Origin: Trichoderma breve
Lineage: Eukaryota; Ascomycota; Sordariomycetes; Hypocreales; Hypocreaceae
Direction of reading: 5' to 3'
DNA length: 64,000 nt
NCBI RefSeq assembly: GCF_028502605.1
Contig: NC_079234.1
Span: 3,720,001 to 3,784,000, forward strand
In this document: positions 45,761 to 58,347 of the stretch, one piece after another
Numbering within the stretch: the stretch's first letter is position 1
How the letters are laid out: each line of letters starts with the position of its first letter
Translations under genes and position numbers: made by a program
Notes under the pieces: generated by a model
The model's database searches: none
The model's input: only the letters and a program-made list of their open reading frames with translations
Told to the model about the DNA's origin: nothing

Positions 45761-47915
45761 ATGCGGTTTCTCACATTGTTTGCAGCCACTGGGCTGCTAT
45801 CCATGGTGGATGCCTCTCTAGGAGCAGAGAGCGAGAAGGTATGTGAAATGACATGAAACCTGCGTGGTACTGTTGTAAATCGTGGTACTAATGGATGACC
45901 ATGTATAGCTGGGAGCTGAAGAGCGTGCCATTGATGAGGTGGCTAAGAACATCTTGGATAAGAAGGCCTACATCTTACCAACATGCGCTACACTCAGCAT
46001 CATCACGACCACCACGTTGACTGTTGAGACGACCATCTATGTCACTCCCACGGTCCACACTGAAGGGCTACCGCCATCCTCGACACCTCCCAATACGGTC
46101 ACGTCTACCACAACGGTGACTTTTCACCCATCCGTGCCACCCTACTCTCCTCCTAGCGGCGGCTCCAGCACCACTCATATCCTGCCCAGCCTCTCTACCT
46201 CAAGGACTTCCAGCACACCTGGTAACCCCTTCACGTCTTCGCAATCTTCTGCCACTTCCAAGACATCCTCAACTGGCCCGGGCGGTCAGTTTGTGACCTC
46301 GTCGGCCTCCACCAGTGGCAGGTCTTCGACAACTGGACCTCCTGCTGCTTCCTCCTCGACTTCAGGAAGAGTGTCTACTACTACTCGGTCAACCAATTCT
46401 GGTAGCACCTCAAGCACTGCGTCTACTACCTCACGTACTGCTTCGTCGTCTGTGCCAGCGGCCAGTTCTTCCTCGTCCACTTCTGGCACTGCCTCAAGCA
46501 CGTCTTCGACACCTCCAGGCGGCCAGTTCTTGACCTCTTCCACCACTGTCAGCAGCAGAGCCTCATCTTCCACTGCTTCTAGCGGTGTGTCGTCCACACA
46601 GTCCACGACCTCATCTGGCAGAGTTTCATCTACGCAATCTTCCACCGCGTCCAGCGGAGTATCGTCTACGCAGTCGTCTACCACGTCGGGCGGAGTGTTT
46701 ATTACTCAGTCTACTAGCTCGGTCAGCACTTCTGGGACGGCTTCTTCTACCAGCTCGGCGAGCACTTCTGGGACAGCTTCTTCCACCACCTCCTCCGGCC
46801 CCCCTGGTGGCCAGTTCCTGACATCGTCCACCTCCATTGGCGGCTCCTCGACTACTGCTTCCGCCACCATCTTGGTGCCAACCGACACGGATGACTGCGA
46901 CCCTACAGATGAACCCACACCAAGCGCTACCTCTTCAGGGCCCCCTGGCGGTCAGTTCTTGACATCGTCTACATCCGTTGGCGGCTCTTCTACCACCTCA
47001 GGCCCCGCTGGCAGCCAGTCCTCCACTTCAGGTACTGCTTCTTCTACCACTTCCGGCCCCCCCGGTGGTCAGTTCTTGACATCGTCTGCATCCATTGGCG
47101 GCTCTTCTACTACTTCCGCCACCATCTCTGTGCCCACCGACACGGATGACTGTGACCCAACAGACGAACCTACGCTTGGTGCCACCCCATCTACCGCCTC
47201 GTCGTCCGAAACATCTTTTACCAGGAGCTCCACTTCTGGGGGCATATTCTTAACCCAAGCCTCCTCTACGTCGGCTTCCAGCACACCAAGCTCCCCTACG
47301 TCGGCTTCGACCCCTACACCTGCCGTGCCCACTGATGATGGTAACGATGACGATTGTGATCCCACGGATTTTGGTTCCGCAAGCAGCACCTTTGCCCCGC
47401 CAATTTTTATCACTCGGAGCTCTACAGCTGGTCAGGGCAGCTCAACCAGCACCGTTCCCTCTGTGCCTACCTCGTTTTCTGTCCCTGGAGGCGCCTTCAA
47501 CGACCATGTTTCCTCCAGCAGCTTCACTGTTCCCACCGGAACTGTGACAAGTGGTTTGAACACTCCTGCTAATCCCATTGGTACTCCCACACCCGGCGAT
47601 GATGATGACTGTGACGACAACGAGTACCCCCTGCCTACTCTGCCTACTTTGCCTACTCTGCCTACTCTGCCTACTTTGCCTACTCTGCCTACTTTGCCTA
47701 CTTTGCCTACTCTGCCTACTCTGCCTGGCTCCGGAGCTTCGTCCACTGGACCCGGTGGCGCAACCCCCCCTGTCACCACTTTTAGCACACAGAGCGCATC
47801 TATCCGCGTCCCCACAACGTTTGCAACCCTGCCTCGCACATCAGCCGCTCCCGCTGCTCCCAGATCCTCCGATATTAATAACACTGGCATTGGCGGCGAC
47901 GACTACGACTGCTAG
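45761..47915 (+). CDS. Secreted Ser/Thr-rich repeat protein, probable cell-wall or adhesin-like protein
   Basis: Exon 1 (45761-45838) encodes a signal peptide, MRFLTLFAATGLLSMVDA. A 70-nt intron (GTATGT...TATAG) leads to exon 2 (45909-47915); total 694 aa. A short N-terminal unit with one Cys (ILPTCATLSIITTTTLTVET) precedes more than 500 residues of Ser/Thr-rich sequence, presumably O-mannosylated. Repeats include GGQFLTSS (about five copies) and the acidic Cys motif TDDCDPTDEPT with variants. Near the C-terminus lie DDDDCDDNEYP, ten LPT units and a final DDYDC. No GPI signal is visible, so it is likely soluble or disulfide-linked. No enzymatic domain is seen. Function is unknown; surface adhesion or wall structure is inferred from composition. 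Confidence 0.85.
47631..47720 (+). repeat. In-frame 9-bp minisatellite (LPT repeat)
   Basis: Ten units of YTGCCTACT, differing only in the first base (C or T), lie inside the secreted repeat protein, followed by a degenerate eleventh. They encode (Leu-Pro-Thr)10 and would stay in frame on expansion or contraction. Confidence 0.97.
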
Positions 47916-48685
47916 GGGGTTAATTTCATGTAACATTCATCAGCTGGCCAAAACATGAGGCACGGCTCTGGAAGTGGATTGAAACAAATTTGATGAGAAG
48001 CAACAAAGACGTGTGACATGGCTAGTTATGTTGTTTCTTTCTTTTTTTCAACTTCTACTTCTATTTGGAATACATAGATAATACATACGATATTTTACAT
48101 ACAAAGTACAGCACACCATTTGAACACGCACAGGGAGGGTCTACGGGAATAGGTATCAACGACAAGGGAATGGGAACGTGCGGGATATGGATGAAATTAG
48201 GGGATTTCACTTCTTTGAATGTCTTTGCCTTTTTACTTCAATTCTTTCAAAATTGGTTTCATGTACTTGTACGCTGTTCCCCTGAACCATGACCAATCTT
48301 GCCGTATCCTGACTAGGATCTTTTTATTACCTCTCTTTCTTTCTCTTCTCCTCTTAGCAGAACCAAAAATACGAATGGCCTGTATCAAGCACATTATGAT
48401 GAGTCCCACGCTTCCTCCCCTGCATTCGGTCAACGCACTGCGGAAATAGTCTTCCAAGACATGCATCATCTTATATTACCCTGTCCTACTATCAAATAAA
48501 AAACTGTATCCATGTTCAAATCCAAATCCACAATAACCTAAAACTTCCCTTCAGATGCATTGTCATTAAATTAGACTTGTGACACCGCCGCCACTTTGTC
48601 GGTTCCATCCGCCCCTTCCCGGCATCCCTTGCCTGCACCAAGATCAATAGTGTCAAAAACGCACGGGTCATCAAAGACACGTCAA
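47916..48685. other. Short intergenic between convergent genes
   Basis: AT-rich 3'UTR-like sequence; short frames without motifs. Confidence 0.6.
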
Positions 48686-49619
48686 TCAATATCCCGAGGC
48701 GCCAGGAGGCGGGAGAGCCTCTGGGCCGAACGACATGGGAAGAAGCTGCAAGGGAGGAAATATGTTAGCCAATGAACGGTGTTGGACGCTGTGTGCCGTG
48801 TGTTTGACAGGTAGCCAGCTAGCTTGATAGCTTGGTTCCACGACGGCTGATGTGTATGTCGTAAAGCGGGAGCAAAGGAAAATATCAAGGCACAATGCCT
48901 GTCCGGGCTGCAAGGGAGAAAGAAAGGACTTACTTGTTCTATTGTCATGACAACGTAGTCGGAGTTTTTGTCAAACATGATGACGGGGGTCTGCAGGGAG
49001 CAAAACTCGCGGATGCTGCCAGCCAAGCGGTTAGTTTTCAGCCGTCCAAAGCCATCTCGATGCTGTCTCTCCATCCTCCCGTGCTCCTTCTTCTCCTTTT
49101 TCGTCTTTCCCGCCTCCTTGGTCCTTCCGGCTGCTCTCTCCCTTGCATAATCCAGCCCAACCCGACACACTAAACATCACCACCACCACTGCCTCACCGA
49201 GAAAAAACAAGAAAAAGAATAAATAAATAAATAGACCGGACTAGGACTCACAACTGCCTGCACATCCCGCACGGGCTCGCCGGCGGACTAATATCCGTCG
49301 CCACAGCAATCGCCCGAAACGTCCTGATGCCGCTCGTCACCGCCGTCCCAAAGGCCACCCGCTCGGCGCACGTCCCGACGGGATACGACGCGTTCTCCAC
49401 GTTGGCACCCGGCACATAGACGACTTCTCCGGCGTCGTCGGCGCACAGCAGCGTCGCGCCCACGCGGAACCGGCTGTAGCGGCAGTACGCGGTGGCCTTT
49501 GCTGCCGTCGCGCGGCGCTGCAGCTCGGCGAACTCGGTGGTGGTGATGTTGAGCTGTGCGCAGGTTGAGGCGATCTGGGCCGCGTCGGCGCCGGAGTGGA
49601 TGGGCGGGTTGGTGGACAT
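48686..49619 (-). CDS. CDD1: Cytidine deaminase
   Basis: Three exons, 49619-49252, 49015-48934 and 48745-48686, encode 169 aa. The joins restore MCRQFIREFC and EQLLPMSFGPE, both family-typical. It deaminates cytidine/deoxycytidine to uridine in pyrimidine salvage. The zinc site is complete: TCAERVAF gives Cys and the catalytic Glu of the CAE motif, and SPCGMCRQ gives the PCxxC pair. Upstream NVENASYPVG binds the nucleoside. The small size and CAE (not HAE) motif indicate the homotetrameric class. Introns have GTGAGT/GTAAGT donors and CTAAC branch sites. The long N-terminus before TAYCRYSRFRVGA (about 45 residues) is somewhat longer than in bacteria. Confidence 0.95.
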
Positions 49620-50969
49620 GGTTGTGTGTGTGTGTGTAGATTTCACTCGGATATCAAAGATGGATAGATAAAGGGGGGGAGAGCGCAGTCACTTCGTATC
49701 TCGTTGCTCAAAAAAAAGAAGACTCCAATCAAATAATATAATTAATCAATTACACCTCCTCAGCACAAAATGCTCAGAAGGGGGGTTTTCAAGATGGTTC
49801 AAGATCGCCCGGGGAAAGAAAAAAGAAGGGAAAAGAAAGAAAAAAAGGGAGAAGAAAAAACAGACCTTTATCAATCCGGGGGTCGCACCTTCCCCCCACC
49901 GGAACACGCCGTAGATGCGGGGCGTCAGGCGGGGGAAAGTGCCATGGCAGCGACGGCAGGCGCCGGCTTGGCTCCTCGCCGAATGCGGACGGCACCTGCC
50001 TGCATCGCTGCGCTGGCGGGTTTCTTGGCGGTCCCTTTTTTACTGATCCGGGGAGGAGATACGATACGAGTTACGCAGCGGATACCTGGCTTCTGCATAC
50101 GATAAGGGTCGTGTTATGAGGTTAATGTCTGGTTGCTTGTCGTATCACCAGCCAAGATTTTGTGTTATCAGCTGAGCTGGCCAATCTCTTGGTCATATTA
50201 CGTATTTTGTACTCGGACTGCGTAATCTATTGGCAAATCGGTGTCCACTTCAAACGCGTATTTAATTCTGCCCTGTCCGGCCCTCCTATATCCTTTCTCA
50301 CGAGTTCTTGTTCAACTGCCGCTCTCTTACAACGTGTATTCGTATATGTATTTATGCTCAAAGGAGAAAAACCAACAAGTAGATAAAAGTCAGAAAAAGC
50401 AAAAGCAAGGTTCCATCGCCCTTCTTTCCCGACTCCCGATAGGTACAGGTAGTTTGCTCAAAATATAATTCATATCCTTTCATCCCCTCCTCGAATAGCC
50501 CGTATTTCCTCCATGTCAATTTCCCGCCCACCAATTATCCAGGCTGTCCAGTTCTTTGTTTGCATGTAAAGTGTCAAACATGGCATACCAACTCCGGACT
50601 CTCATCCCTGATGCAATCTTTGTGTGTGTAGGTATCGTCGAAGCAAAATATCACCCTTTCCTCCCATATTTGTTCAAAGGCTGCTGAAATAAAAAAAAAA
50701 AAAAAGGAAAAAAAGGGGAAAAAATAAACAAGAGAGAGCCAAATGACGAATAAATGACGTGCAAAATCCATTAATCCTCCATGTAATGCTCGCTTATTGA
50801 TGGTTTCATGTCATTTGCATATGTCAACGGCAAAAGAAGAGAAGAGGCAAAGCAGAATGAAAACGAAGAAGCCAAAAAATCCCACTCCGAGACGGACCAA
50901 AGAGAGAAAAGAATAAAAAGAGGAAGCTAAAGGCCTTAATCGTTTATAAACCGCACCTTGTTTCGCCCC
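49620..50969. other. Intergenic, cytidine deaminase promoter and MAPKKK 3' flank
   Basis: Starts with a (GT)n run at about 49622-49637 in the deaminase leader. No coding frame is supported. An A-rich tract lies near 50691-50725. Confidence 0.55.
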
Positions 50970-53900
50970 TTAGTAAAATCCATCTGGCCCAATGCTGGTC
51001 CTGGTCGAGGTGGCCGACACAAACGGCGACAGAGACGATCCACTAGCGTCGCTGGGCGTCGCCGGCTCGACTACTTGGTTTCTGATGGTCATTATCCACT
51101 CATGCTGCAGCAGTTCTATTGCCGTCGATCTCTGCTTAGGATCTCGTGTAAAGCACTTGGTGAGGAAGTCGATGCCCTGAGGGCTGAGCTGCTCCGGCGA
51201 CGGGAGCTGCGGCGGGTTGCCCTGGGCAATGTTGTACATGATGGCCCATTCGTTGTCCAGATTGGCCCATGGCCGTCGTCCCGTTGCCATTTCGAGAATC
51301 ACGCATCCCAGGGACCAAATGTCCACCGCCCCAGCCTTACCGGGGTTGTCGCCCTTGATTACCTCGGGCGACATGTACATGGGAGTTCCGGTCATGGACT
51401 TGTTTGGCTTTGTAGCGTGTAGATCGGCGGCCATTGTTCGCCCCTGACGAGCAATGAGCTTGGCGGCGCCAAAGTCTACATATTTGATAATGCCATTGTG
51501 GTCGAGAAGAATGTCTGGTGATTCATGTTAGCGTTTCCCGACTGGAGCAGAACAAAAAAGCCGATTGTAATTAAGCAGGACTTACTCTCAGGTTTAATAT
51601 CTCGATGAGCAATTCCACTCTCATGCAGATATGCGAGACCCTCTAGCAGCTGCAGCGCATACACCATAATAACTTCTTCCTCTTCGATGCGGCCGTGTTC
51701 CAGCAGGCTGGCCAGGGATCCTCCAGAGCAAAACTCCATAAAGATGTACACACGATCTCGGTGCACTTCGATGCCGTGATAAGATACAACGTTGGGGTGG
51801 TCCAGCACTTCCAGCACCCGCATCTCCTCGCGAATCGACTCGGCAATCGTCGGGATCAGCTTGGGGTCCTGGAGTCGAATCTCCTTGACCGCCATCAGAT
51901 GGCCCGTGTCCAGGTTCATAGCCGCGTACACGTTGCCAAATGTGCCTCCGCCCACAAACTGACCCTGCTGCCATCGCACCGTGACGTTTGTCGCCGATGC
52001 CGACAGATAGGCCAGCGATCGGTCGGCCTCGTTGTTCGTCTCCAGCACTCGGCCCAGTGCTCGCCGCTCGGCCTCCTTGTCTTGCCGAAACTCGTCCACG
52101 CGAATGAGCTTCTCCAGTCGCTGCTCGGTAACACCCAGTGTGGCCTCGTCGTCGTCTAGCATCTTGTTCTTGTCCTTCCTAAACTGACTCACAAGATTCT
52201 CGATTCTTTCCTTCTCGGCTTGGGCGGCCAAGCTGGATCTCGCCCCCATAATGTCAAAGTGCGAGATCAGGACGGACATGCACCCGCCGACCTTGGCACG
52301 CACCCTTTCATACTCCTCCTGACCCAGACCCAAGATGTGGCGCCCGCGAGTCATACCCATGGCAAACTCGAGAGCAGTCACCGCCCACCTGAATGTTCTT
52401 CGATCCGACGCCACGCAGTCATCGCAGATGAAGCTGACCCAGTCCAGCGCCAACTTGGTCAGTTGGATGTTGTTCATCTGTCGTCGGTTAGCGTCCATGT
52501 ATAGTAGTGAACGCTGGCCGAACTCCGTGGCCGAAATGAAGCACGTTTGAATGAGCTCCTGGCAATCCTTGCCCCTCGTCTGTTTCCTGATAACCTCGAC
52601 GCTCTCCATGAATGCGTTGGATAGCTTGTAGGCCGTGCTGCGAATATCGGCCAGCCTCGTGTGCACCTTGTGTATGTTAGGCCGCGACTCCAGCGCCAGG
52701 TCGAGGTGCATGTCGATGGCGTCAAGGAAGGTTCTTCGCGCATTGGCAATGGCCTCGCTACCCGTGGTGCAGAGCCGAACTTGCCCGGTTTTCATCTCAA
52801 TATTCTGTTCCTTGACCGGCACACCCACGACCTCGCCAAACCATGAGAGACGAGCTTCTGGTTTGATGATGAGTACGTACATGTCGCCGGAATCGTCGGC
52901 GAATCGATCCGCAGAGGTAATGGCCAACATGGGTGAAATGTCGTCAAGCCTGTGCCTCATTTCTGGAGATGCAATCAAGTAGATGTTGAGGGACTCAAAC
53001 ACGCCGTACGTGTCCACCTGGAAGTGGCCCGACGCCACCAGGTGGTCATAAAACACCTGCAGCTCTCCCGGCCCCAGAGAGATGTTAAAGTCACAGGCGT
53101 GCTCGTAGTTTTCGCTCAGCCTCCTCGAAAAGCGCTGAAGCATCCTCTGGCGGACGCGCACAGAATCCAAGGCGGCCTTGTATCGCTTGCTCATATCTGG
53201 CCCGCTCTCGTTGGGCTTCTCCAGGAGCTCTCTCTCAAACATGGTGCTCAGGCGCTTAAAGGCCTTTAACGTCAGCGAACTAAACTGCTCCGCAACCTCA
53301 ATGTTACCGCGTTGAAGGTTTCCGCCAATTTCGTTGGCAAAGTCCCACTCCTGAAACAACAGCTCGGCTTCCTTGAAGGTGTTTTTATTACCGGTGAGCT
53401 TCCAGTTGAGCAGCTTGAAATAGTACTTGAGGGCCCCCAGCACCACCGCATCGAATGTCTCATCGATGCAGGGAGGCAGGTCCCACCCGGGTTCCGGTTT
53501 CTCAATCTCGAGATACTCAGTCTTAATCCTGATGGCGAACCGCAGGAGCAGCTGGAATTGGGAGATCATCTGATCTTGCATCAACGGATTTTGCTGGGCC
53601 GTGTCCTTCATCTTCTTAGCATACTCCAGTCGCGTTTTGGTAATCTCCTCAATCAGGCGTGAAGGAAAGCTGATGAGGGTCAGCAGCTCGTCGAGGTATG
53701 GCGGCAGGTGTCGTTTCTGAAAAGGGACCGAGTTATAGATGAGCGTCTCCTTTGCCTTTTTGATGACGTTGGATATCGGCACCAGCATTCCTAGCTGGAC
53801 TAAATCGCCCCTGAGGATAACCTTTGCGTTCTCGTTGTACAGCGACTGGAGGCCGTCCTCCTTCATCAGCCTATCGAGGAACGAAGTCTCATCCGTGGTG

Positions 53901-55264
53901 ATGCCATCGACGGCCGGGGAACGCTGCTTGGTCCTGGAAAAGTCCAACTCATCGTTTCCGACCCACTTCTTAAGGATGGCGAGCTCGGTGTTGATCATCT
54001 CGTTTGTGTTATACCAAGACATGATGGCTTCGTAGGCTTCCAAGAACTGGGGGGAAACAGCAGTCTTGTGCTCGGCGACGAGAGCCGTCCAAGAAGGATA
54101 CATGCTCTGGCACTTTTCAATCTTCTTGACCACGTCCTTGACTTGCTCGTAGGGTGGCTTCCCCGCCTCGTTGGTTCCCTTGACTTCGAAGTTGATGACA
54201 TCGTCCAAGAGACGATCCACGCTCGCCCGGCCATCCTCCATCATGCGCTTCTGAACCGGAAGACGCCTTCCACACGATTCAGCTCGGAGCTCGAGCCACA
54301 GCTCTTGTCTGTATGTCGCCCTGTTGGTGGTGGTATCGGTAGCATTGATCAGGCGCTTCTTCTCCTGCCGGACGACATCTCCCGTCAATACGGCCTCTAG
54401 CATGCCGTGCCACTCCAACCGTTCCCGGTTCTCGGGTATTGAGATGTCTTCTTCCGTCGGCTGTATATCGTCGTTGCCGTAGAACATGATGGTCTCTTGA
54501 TCGAGGCGGTCGTCAAAGGGACCCTCAGAGGACGGGGTCTCACCCTCCGAGTCCGATTCATTTCCGGTCTGTGTCTGGAACTGGCTAAAATATTCGCCCG
54601 TGTAGCCTCCTTGCCGCAACGTCTGGACGTATGCTCTTTCTTGTGCCCGAAAGCGGCTGTCGCTCTGCCGCGGTCGCGTCTTGGACGAGGATCGGGCTCC
54701 CTCTGAGAAGGACGCCTGTGACTGGGGGGCGGGCTTCCGTGATGTGGAAGGGTTGTACGTATTGGACGGCATTCGCACGGGGGCCGAGGGACGTTGAAGG
54801 TACGGCGCGTCGGCCTCTCCTGCGCTGGGCCGCTTGGGAGGCGGGCCGCCATTGATGTGTGTGCCGGGCGGCAACGAGCTCAGCGAGCCGGTGATGCTGT
54901 TGGGGGCGTCGGCATATCTGCTGAGCGATCCCAGCTCGTCCTGGCGCTCGATGGTGTGCTGGTCGGCGCCGTTGGATTCAGGAGACGAGTCCTCGTCGTC
55001 GATCATGGCGTGCTTCATGTGCTGCAGGAGAAGGTTGGATGCGTCGCCGTCGTCGTCGCTGCCGCCGGAGAATCGCACAGCTCGGTCCAGCGAGTTGGGC
55101 ATTGCTGGGTGCTCGGGCAGCAAATCGAAATCGAGATCGTCTGGGTTATGTTGTTTTTCGCCCCAGCTCTCTCCTAGCTGGACAAAGTCAAGGTCCGCGG
55201 TGCTCCCTAGTCTATATATTTCTGACTGCAGCTTCGGGCACCCCCCAGTGCTGGGCGGGCGCAA
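50970..55264 (-). CDS. SSK2: SSK2/SSK22-type MAP kinase kinase kinase (HOG pathway; OS-4-like)
   Basis: Exon 2 is 51514-50970. The main exon ends at 51586; the 72-nt intron (GTAAGT...CACCAG) splits HRDIKPEN at the N codon. The kinase domain sits at the C-terminus: GGGTFGNVYAA (P-loop), MAVKEI (Lys), MEFCSGGSL, HRDIKPEN, VDFGAAK and TGTPMYMSPEV. A regulatory region of more than 900 residues precedes it. This layout matches Ssk2/Ssk22 and OS-4, which relay osmotic and phenylpyrrole signals from the Ssk1 response regulator to Pbs2/OS-5. Both flanks of the kinase suit MAPKKK rather than PAK. The 5' end is unsure: the frame is open to 55264, but the first in-frame ATG is at 55102. Acceptor-like sites near 55225 and 55260 suggest a short upstream exon. 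Confidence 0.9.
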
Positions 55265-57211
55265 AGGCTGGCAATGGGAATCGTCCGAGTAAGGCGGACG
55301 AGTGGCGACAGGCGGTACTCAGTCCAACATGTGTACACGAGGCAGTGGTGTCGACAGCTTTTGCGATATTTGATGCTGGCGGGGGATGTTGAAGTGAAAT
55401 TGGCTGATGTGGTGTTGGTACGGAGTACGAGTAGAATACAGTAGAGGCTGCATGCACGATGAAATATGGGCAAGGCTGTTTCGTTCGTCACTCAGGACGC
55501 GGAGCTGGAGCCTGTTACCCGCTGGCGAATAGCAGGGCCAGGGCGATGCGTGGTGGACTGTTAGTGGACTGCAGTGGACTGCAGTGGACTTGTAGGGGGC
55601 AGGGATGAGGCTGGCATTGGCCTGTGCTGCTGTAAATTTTGGGGCGTGGCGGCAAGTTTTACTGGGCTGCGTGCGTGTTCTTTTTGTCGTGCTAGGTTCC
55701 GAAGCGGAGAAGATGCGGTGCCAGCTCACTCAATGCATGCAGGCACCCTGCACTCTTTGTGTGTGTTTGGCATTGATTGATTTATTCGATCAATGCTTTC
55801 ATGCTGCGATTGCTGATTCGAGTATTGAATGTGAGAGGAACTGGCGTTATGGGAGGGAGATGATGCTTGAATCCATTGATATCTGCTAGGTACCTAATAC
55901 GTATTCTGAATGCAAGGTACCTCCTGATTAGCACGTGCGTTTATTTCAATGGAGCAGCTACACGGAATAACTTGGTGATACCACACATGTAGGGCTATAC
56001 CTGTTAGGCCTATTCAACTTCCACTCAACTCGAGTCCTTTGAATTGATGAGGCATCAGATTCCATTCAATGTGCTGCCATCAGCTCGATGAATTGACTGA
56101 CCATGCTGAATCCAGAGCGAAATCAACACATTTACCGCTCTCTGGCATTTGTATACGGAGAGTAGGTAATAAGCAGTAAGCAGGAGACAAAAATCGAGCC
56201 GCCATAACAAGGTAAACCCTGGTTGTGGCCAGACGAGATGGTGTCCTTTCTGTCCATCGACCACATGTTGGCTCTCCGACTGAATGTTTCACAGCATCAA
56301 GTCAGTGTCAGGTGAGTAGAGTGTCTTTCCAAAGCAAGCAGGAAATCAAATGAGACGAGATACATGGTGTCTGGTGCCTTATGTAGGTATTGTCAGTGAT
56401 ACATGCCCTCTACCTACTAAGGTATACAACCAAGCCTGATGTTTCCTCTCAAAGCATCAATGGAAACATTGAAATCGTGTACTGCTACAGAGATTCTCCG
56501 TCTCCATGTTCGTTGTGCTTGCCGCTGTGAATCCAACGAGGAACCAACAATATATGGGCGTTAATAGCTTCCCCCAACAATGCCAAGATGTGTAATTGCG
56601 ACCATGTTCAAAATGGGACATCCGATACGAGAGGCCCAATTCACTTCTGGTTGGCGTTGAACCAACCCACATGTAAATGCGAATGCGAACTTCCCTGTCC
56701 ATCCATTCCCGGCGGATTTTTAGCATCGCCAGTGGCAAAAAACCACCCCCTAACTAAAATCAAGCTCAACCACTCGGAAGCAAAAGAAGCATTGACAGTA
56801 GTAATTCCATCTCACCAAACCAAAAGCCCTCCATGGAATTTTTACCCCAGAATCTGTGACTAATCGGTTTCGCCGCGGCCACTTTTAACGGCGCCCCACT
56901 CCGAAATACCGGCTTACCGAGGCACATGCGCATTCTGGGGATCCTTCAAGCTTACATCGACTCCATACTATCTGTAATCTTGCTTGATTTCGCCATGCAT
57001 CGTCTGCTATTATCACTGTCACTGTCACTCCTTTCCGGTTGGACCGACGGATAACGGCTAACGGACAGGCAAATATCAATATCAATATCAACCGTCGCTC
57101 TCCCTCGTTGACTCAGTCTCAAGATTCCTCTCCTCTGCCTCTGTCTAACCGCACACCGATTGTTCCTTGATCCATTCCCAACAGCAACAAGAACATAGTC
57201 GCGTCGCAACA
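55265..57211. other. Divergent intergenic region, MAPKKK and SPS19 promoters
   Basis: May contain a first exon of the MAPKKK; a minus-strand frame with an ATG near 55456 is a candidate. One TACGGAGTA word lies at 55419-55427. No other gene supported. Confidence 0.5.
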
Positions 57212-58347
57212 ATGTCGGTCCCCGAATCCAAATACTTGAGCGCCATATGGCGAGACAACATCTTTAGTGAGTCGTCCGCGCATGGAAATGACAAAGATAC
57301 GCGACACTTGTGGCTAACGCATTGTTTGTCCTCCCACAGAGGACAAGGTCATCTTCGTCACCGGCGGCGCAGGCACCATCTGCAGCATGCAGACCAGAGC
57401 AATGGTCCGACTCGGAGCGAACGCCTGTATCCTGGGCCGAAACGCCAGCAAGACGGAGGCTGCGGCCAAGGACATTGCAACAGCTCGGCCGGGTGCCAAG
57501 GTCATTGGCATTGGAGAATGCGACGTGCGCAAGGTAAATTGGATCTGGCTCTTGGACTGCAAACGACTGGAGATAGACAACCGGTTGCTGACGACAGTCC
57601 CGATAATAGATTGAGAGTCTCGAGGCTGCGGCCGCGCGATGCGTCAAGGAGCTTGGAGGCATTGACTATGTAATGTGAGGAGCCATTCTTGTGCGCTGCT
57701 CCCCTAATGGCGAATGCGATACTGACATGAAGTCCAACAGTGCTGGTGCGGCAGGCAACTTTGTCGCCTCCATCGACAAAATCAGCTCCAACGCCTTCAA
57801 GACAGTCATGGACATTGACGTGATCGGCACTTACAACACCATCAAGGCCACGATCCCTTACCTCCTCCAGAGCTCGACCCCCCGCATCATCGCCGTCTCA
57901 GCCACCTTCCACTACACCGGCATGCCCTTCCAGTCGCACGTCTCCGCCGCCAAAGCCGCCGTGGACTCACTCATCGCCAACGTTGCGCTCGAGTACGGCC
58001 CCCGTGGTGTAGTCGCCAACGTCATCGCCCCCGGCCCCATCGCCGACACCGAGGGCATGGCCCGCCTGGCGAGCAGCAGGCCAGAGGAGATTGCCAAGTT
58101 CGCAAAGACGATCCCCTCTGGACGATACGGCACAGTCAAAGACATTGCGGACGCGACGGTGTTCCTCTTTAGCGATGCTTCCAGCTACATCAATGGTCAG
58201 ATCATCCCCGTGGACGGTGCTTCGTGGAGGAGGCAGGGAGCCTATACGGTTGGTGTGGATGCAGGTGTTGAATACCCTGACTTTCTCAAGTCGGAACAGA
58301 TCTCCGAGGGTCTGAAGGGAGGAAAGAAGGACAAGTCCAAGCTTTAA
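57212..58347 (+). CDS. SPS19: Peroxisomal 2,4-dienoyl-CoA reductase
   Basis: Four exons, 57212-57266, 57340-57533, 57610-57674 and 57741-58347, encode 306 aa; every junction restores frame (for example NIF/KDKVIFVTGG and DYV/IAGAAG). It is a short-chain dehydrogenase that uses NADPH to reduce 2,4-dienoyl-CoA during beta-oxidation of unsaturated fatty acids. Motifs: FVTGGAGTICSMQ (cofactor Gly-rich loop with the DECR-type spacing), LGRN, AGAAGNF (NAGA-like), VSAAKAAVDSL and IAPGPIADTEGM. DECR-type reductases lack the classical SDR Tyr, and here the YxxxK position reads HVSAAK, consistent with the subclass. The last residues KSKL contain a type 1 peroxisomal targeting signal (SKL), which supports location in peroxisomes. 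Confidence 0.95.

Noticed and set aside
46286..46684. 132-codon antisense frame in the Ser/Thr-rich gene (and similar ones at 47069-47413 and 47432-47890)
   Set aside because: Asp/Glu/Val-rich shadows of Ser/Thr repeat codons, expected on the opposite strand of such repeats.
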